Shown: piece after piece, positions 59,756-64,000 of the stretch
Numbering within the stretch: the first letter of the stretch is position 1
Layout of the letters: every line of letters starts with the position of its first letter
Translations under genes and position numbers: made by a program
Notes under the pieces: generated by a model
The model's database searches: none
What the model saw: only the letters and a program-made list of their open reading frames with translations
Told to the model about the DNA's origin: nothing
Assembly: GCA_030248225.1 (NCBI GenBank)
Contig: JASANE010005230.1
Span: 21,954-85,953, forward strand
Direction of reading: 5' to 3'
DNA length: 64,000 nucleotides
Origin: Trileptium ribeirensis
Lineage: Eukaryota; Nematoda; Enoplea; Enoplida; Thoracostomopsidae

Positions 59756-61101
59756 TGTACTAGGACCAGTTCTGGCCCTAAGGGATCCCAGCTGCACCAC
59801 GCTCAGTATTCATTGTGGTGCCCGGACAACCCCGGCTTACACGATTCCCCGGTGGATCCTAATCTAACCGATGGGAACCGCTTAGCTTAGCGGGCTGCTC
59901 GGCGGGTTTACCAGGGTGTTCGGCCTGGCCCCTATATCGGCCCACGTGTCTAGTGGCATGGAGGCCCCCAGAGGGAGGGTCACCCCCTAAGCCTGCTCAC
60001 AGGTAATGAGGCTGACCCGTTATTCCCTCGAATTCCATATTGGGTTCTGAACCAAGGCCCTAAAGAAGTTCTCTCAACGGAGAGGTTCCCTTACCGTGAG
60101 GGGATTGCCTGGGCGGAGTGGTCGTCCCGAAACTCTCGGGCCCTGGGCCGGAAGTGGTCGAGTTGAGGTTGCCTTAGCCAAATTGGGAAGTAGTGAATAG
60201 AGCTCAGCCTTTCTGCAGTATTTGAAAATTATGAGATAACAGGTTGACCTAAATTTGTTCCTAATTCATTTGGCGGAGGTGGCCATCTTCAGGATGGTCC
60301 AAGAAATTGAAATAAAATTCCGGGCAACGGGATCGGCAAGCGGGAACAAAGTGGGCATCACGCGGAACAGCGGGCACTAGCGTTTCATGTCTATTCGGAG
60401 CGGAGAAAGCGGTGACTCATCGCTTCGGCTGAAGTAGATTTAAATCGCCTAGGGGTGCCTAATGTGATTCTCTAAGTCGCCTAGAATAAGCTCACACTTC
60501 AACCGTTTACTATTCTTGTATTAAAATCTGGCACTCTACAAACATTACCCAATCGGGTACACTCAATTATAACAGCACAGAAGTATACTGCAAGACAAAA
60601 CATGGTACAAAATGCGGGCCCAACACGGAACCCAAAGCGCAATAAATTCCCACGGTTTCAGCCTCACTGAACGTAAAGTTTAACAAAAGAAAATCTTTCG
60701 ACCCCGAACTTTTTGAAGAGTTAGTGCGATCCTCTGCAGTTTCCGAGTTTGGTTGGGATGGCGAAATTGCATTCTGTGAGCTCCAGTTGGGCTCTTTTAG
60801 AAACGCGGAACCCCTACCCAAAGTTTTACTAGCTGAACCTTAAACTCTGTTGCGCTCCTCGCTAGAGAACACGTGCCTCGCTGTATTTCCAACTGCCCTT
60901 TCAAAATTTCTTCCATCTGACGCACCTATGAAATTTTCCTGTGAAATTTCTTTTACTCGAATCTGCTCAACTTAACTAATAAGGCGCGGCCCAGCACTTG
61001 TGGGAGCACGGGACATCCGTCGGACGTCACAGCGCCCACAAGGGCTGCCCTTTAGTGCTTAGGCCTAAGCAAGAAAATTTGATGTAAACTTTATAAGACG
61101 T

Positions 61102-61149
61102 CTCGGGTGGACCTCTTCCACGCGTCCGCAGTCGAAGAGTTCACCCGAG
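61102..61149 (-). other. LTR hairpin II (inverted LTR)
   Basis: CTCGGGTG.A(C)CTCTTC pairs with GAAGAGTTCACCCGAG, about 16 base pairs. The loop is CACGCGTCCGC, the complement of the GCGGACGCGTG loop in the other LTRs. The stem bases differ from the main element while pairing is kept. Confidence 0.6.
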
Positions 61150-61556
61150 TTAAACGCAACTTCCCAAATGTCGGTTTTCAAAGCTTAATCCACCTATCAC
61201 GCGTAAGAAAAAGCCAGTAAAATCTCTCGAACTGTGTCGAGTGCGAAACGTCTTTATCAACTGCTACTTTCTAAAGTAAAAATTAAAGCATCTTAAACGC
61301 AAACAGGCAAAGCACCCACTGGGCGTCCTCGATAAACGACACCCAGAAGGTGGGGAACCAGTCGAGCACGGGTGGACATCTCCCCCCACTATTTTGTCGC
61401 GATTTTGTCCCAAATTTTCTCCAATACTCAGTCCCCCCCCTCTATTGCGCGGACACAGTGCCTACGGGAACGCGAGACATCCAGCGGACGTCCCCACACC
61501 CGCAAGGGCTGTCCCTTGTCATAAGATTGAGAGAAAAATCCGACGACGAAAAGCCT

Positions 61557-61601
61557 CGGGCGGGACTCTTCCACACGTCTGCATGACGAAGAGCCCACCC
61601 G
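61557..61601 (-). other. LTR hairpin I (inverted LTR)
   Basis: CGGGCGGG(A)CTCTTC pairs with GAAGAGCCCACCCG around CACACGTCTGC, whose complement is GCAGACGTGTG. It is the counterpart of hairpin I in the main LTRs. Confidence 0.6.
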
Positions 61602-63233
61602 GGCACGAAGCAGACAAAAAGCGGGAAGCAAAAAGAAAAGCGAAACTGCGGCGACAACCGCCGAAAACACGTCAAACTTCAAAATCTCACCGCTCGACTG
61701 GTCCCAGCCTTAAAGGGTACCGCCGTCTTTTATACCCTGAATTTTTTCTCCTTTTGGACTGGTTTCAAAGCGGCAACTCGAATAACAGAACAAAGTTAAA
61801 AGCGCGGCGCAAACCATATACATACGACATAAATTTAAAATAACTCCCACTTTCAAGCAACAACCAAATATACATAGCAACGATATGAAGATCAACTAAA
61901 ACAAACCCCTTTGTAGAGCAGACGACAGTGAGCTGTAGATCTCCTATGTGCAACAAGCAGCGATGAGCTGGTACACAGCAGCAACTCACAGCGGACAGTG
62001 GCCGAAACGTGCCAATTCGGCCCTGTAAACAACTAAACCTCGCCCTGGTCGGGGCGAGGAAATTTTAAAGCAGAAATATAACAGCGCTCAGAGTGCTGTT
62101 TTCTCATAGGGATATCGGCACGTATTTGCCGATATCTCACGAACGAAAAACAGTAGGCGGCCGGGGGCAGGACCGGAATCATGCCCTGGCAGGCCGGCTA
62201 CTGATAAGAATTTAATATTTAATGTGACTCCCACGAGAGGCCCGCTAGAGGCCAGTTTGCACGCCCAAAATCACAAATTTCAGGGACCCATTTGAGTTTA
62301 GGGGATCCTGAGAGGACCCATGGGGGCGGGCGGCCCCGGTCTTCGGCTGAACAGTTAGGGTGGAGCCCAATAAGTGTCCCGGGGTCCAAAAATCTGGGAG
62401 TTTGGATTATTTTAAGTACCCTTTTGGGCTTAGAAAATGGGAGGCTTAAGCGCCTGTTCGGGGGTCCCTGAGTATTTAGGGGGTCCAAATTTTTAGACCC
62501 GCCGGAACGATTTGACACCCCAGCAGAGTCCTTAAGAGGGCTCAGTCACCCCCATTCCAATAAAATTTGTGGGTAGCCCAAAAATTAAATTTTCGCGTCG
62601 CACCCTAAAATGACGCCTTAGAAATTTTATATCCTAAAATAGTCTGTTTTGATTTTCTCCGACCAGGGATTTGGATCACTTAAAACCCTGCTTGGGGCTC
62701 ATCCGGATATTCCTCGACCTACTAAAATATATAACGAGCATCAATACACAGCAGCTATCGCGAGATACTGATTATTCGGCGTGTGCGCTGGGATCGGCCC
62801 AGGGCGACCAGTTTTCGTATGATACCAAAAATCCTTGAAACATCCGTTGGTCCCCGGCCTCGCCGAACGCACACCCGTTCTACGCACCCAATACAATAAC
62901 ATATATATATAACCAACATAATGCATCAATGTTGTATATACTCAAATCAATTTATTTCCCGAGGACCGACCGGACACCCCTAATAGTGATCCGTTTCTGT
63001 GATACTTGGTGCCCAAAATCATCCCGTGCACCGTCGGGTGGTGGAGTGTGACCATACAAATGCAATACAAAGTACATACAATTGTTTATTTCATAACAAT
63101 AGCAACGATATCAATAGCATGATTTTATACAGGGGTCACACTCCGCCGGTATCCGGTCGTCCATTCCCTCCATTTCCTATGAATTTTATGTGGTTTTTTG
63201 CAATCTCAGTTCCCTGAAATTCGGGCTGTTACA

Positions 63234-64000
63234 TCTCTTAAAATTTTTTGGATTACTCAGTTCCTTTACTTAGGGTAAGTTGTAAAATCAGATGGAAAAT
63301 GAGTTTGTGTGAAATTTTACCATTAAATCCGTAGATGTACAGCCCGTTATTCGATTTAGCTTGAAAAGTTAGGGATTGTTATGAAATTTAGCGTAGAGTT
63401 TAAGAAATTTTCTAAAGGTTTTAAGATTATGCGTGAAAATTTAAGAATATTTACGGAGAATTTGGAGGAAATTTGCCAGATTTCCAGAATTTCCGTAAAA
63501 TTTGGAACATTTTAGTGCAAATTTGATAAATTTTGGTAAGTTTCCGATAACATTTAGTAAAAGTTTTCGATACATTTTGTAAAAATTTCCATAAAAGGTT
63601 ATGAATTTCAGGGCAAACGCCGCTCCTTCTCCCTTATTTTCCGGAAATTTTCGAAGTTTTCCCTTATGGGCTAAAATGTTGAAATGGTTTAAATCGCGTA
63701 AAATCTGCAATCCCTATATCCAATTATTTAAAATCATTTCGTTATATTTATATATATATATGGTATAATAGCAATTCATTATTATATGTATTATATACAC
63801 TGGCACGTACCTCCAAAGATTTGGTTGCATTTGGTCACCCCCGAGAAAGGGTCCGGGCTGCCAGAGTACCTGACCCAGGAGTTCCCAGCAAAATCATAAG
63901 TGTTTTCCAAAGTTTCTTTAGCTCTGTAGCTTTGGTAGAAAGAGAAATTTTATTTCATATGTCCTGCGTTTCGGTACTAGATTAGTTTGGTTTGGGTTGT
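63234..64000 (-). other. 3' interior of the second retroelement copy
   Basis: It is inverse-collinear with 41900-42630: the pre-LTR block with AATCCAAAAAATTTT, the phased AT tract (63420-63560), GGGAGAAGGAGCG...TTT, CCATAAGGGAAAACTTCG, a (TA)n tract and TTGGAGGTACGTGCCA. The conserved non-coding character over this length suggests functional constraint or recent common ancestry. Confidence 0.75.

Larger units (their letters stand above)
59756..63233 (-). repeat. Inverted, diverged 3' LTR (3478 bp)
   Basis: Read on the minus strand it starts TGTAACAGCCC (63233) and ends CTAGTACA (59756), the same termini as the other two LTRs. Shared blocks include CTAAGGGATCCCAGCT, GCTTAGCTTAGC, CAGTAGCCGGCCTGCCAGGG, the CCTCGCCCCGACCAGGGCGAGG palindromic block (62038-62060, quoted as its minus-strand form) and both hairpins. 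Length is close to the other LTRs despite the divergence. Confidence 0.88.
59756..64000 (-). mobile_element. Second copy of the retroelement family, inverted, cut by window end
   Basis: The 3' LTR (59756-63233) is followed on the right by its element's 3' interior (63234-64000), all reading on the minus strand. The interior matches 41900-42630 of the main element in inverse order. The coding part would lie beyond the window. Sequence divergence from the main copy is clear, so it represents another lineage or an older insertion. Confidence 0.85.

Overview
The window looks like a metazoan (probably invertebrate) nuclear genome: mostly AT-rich non-coding DNA, a spliced host gene with introns of 0.6-3.6 kb, and large transposable elements. 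No bacterial operons, rRNA, tRNA or CRISPR were seen. I did not assign a species.

Left part (1-25 kb). Five exons on the + strand (6445-16815) join in phase. From residue matches recalled for the family, they encode the C-terminal half of an Fe65/APBB adaptor: linker, second PTB domain and the C-terminal GW...FGSW tail. The WW and PTB1 exons were not found and probably lie upstream of the window. The introns hold a 509-bp Harbinger-like MITE (11046-11554, TTA target duplication), a palindromic GGATCCGA-rich repeat (14590-15175), a GC-rich minisatellite (8780-8997) and scattered old repeats.

Centre (25173-46141). This is one 21-kb Ty3/gypsy-type LTR retroelement with 3.5-kb LTRs and a 14-kb interior. 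Its layout is unusual. An Env-like class-I-fusion-type glycoprotein (furin-type site, fusion-peptide-like segment, C-terminal membrane span) sits 5' of and in frame with the protease, where Gag is expected, and no gag is recognisable. Protease, RT, RNase H and DD35E integrase with a GPY/F module follow, then a tail of about 600 residues that is largely Ser/Thr/Pro-rich. Downstream are two paralogous ORFs. Each has an N-terminal NADAR (YbiA-like, ADP-ribose/guanosine-ADPr hydrolase family) domain and a C-terminal SGNH/GDSL-like domain that lacks the nucleophilic Ser. Each ATG directly abuts a pyrimidine-rich ...AG splice acceptor, so they are probably expressed from spliced mRNAs. The copy is damaged: a 148-bp tandem duplication in env, about three further frame breaks, and an in-frame TGA in the second NADAR ORF.

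Right part (46-64 kb). Two old, divergent direct-repeat units (46390-49345 and 49975-53550) are followed by sequence with no recognised gene. Next is a striking 796-bp tract with only three C residues (58338-59133). Last is a third, divergent LTR of the same family in inverted orientation (59756-63233) with the 3' interior of its element running off the window. All three LTRs keep a pair of hairpins around a shared GACGCGTGG-type loop.

Best candidate for something new: a retroelement with Env in the Gag position that carries a tandem pair of NADAR + pseudo-SGNH accessory genes behind splice acceptors. This suggests an ADP-ribosylation-reversal (anti-defence) or nucleotide-processing function. 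The function is inference only.
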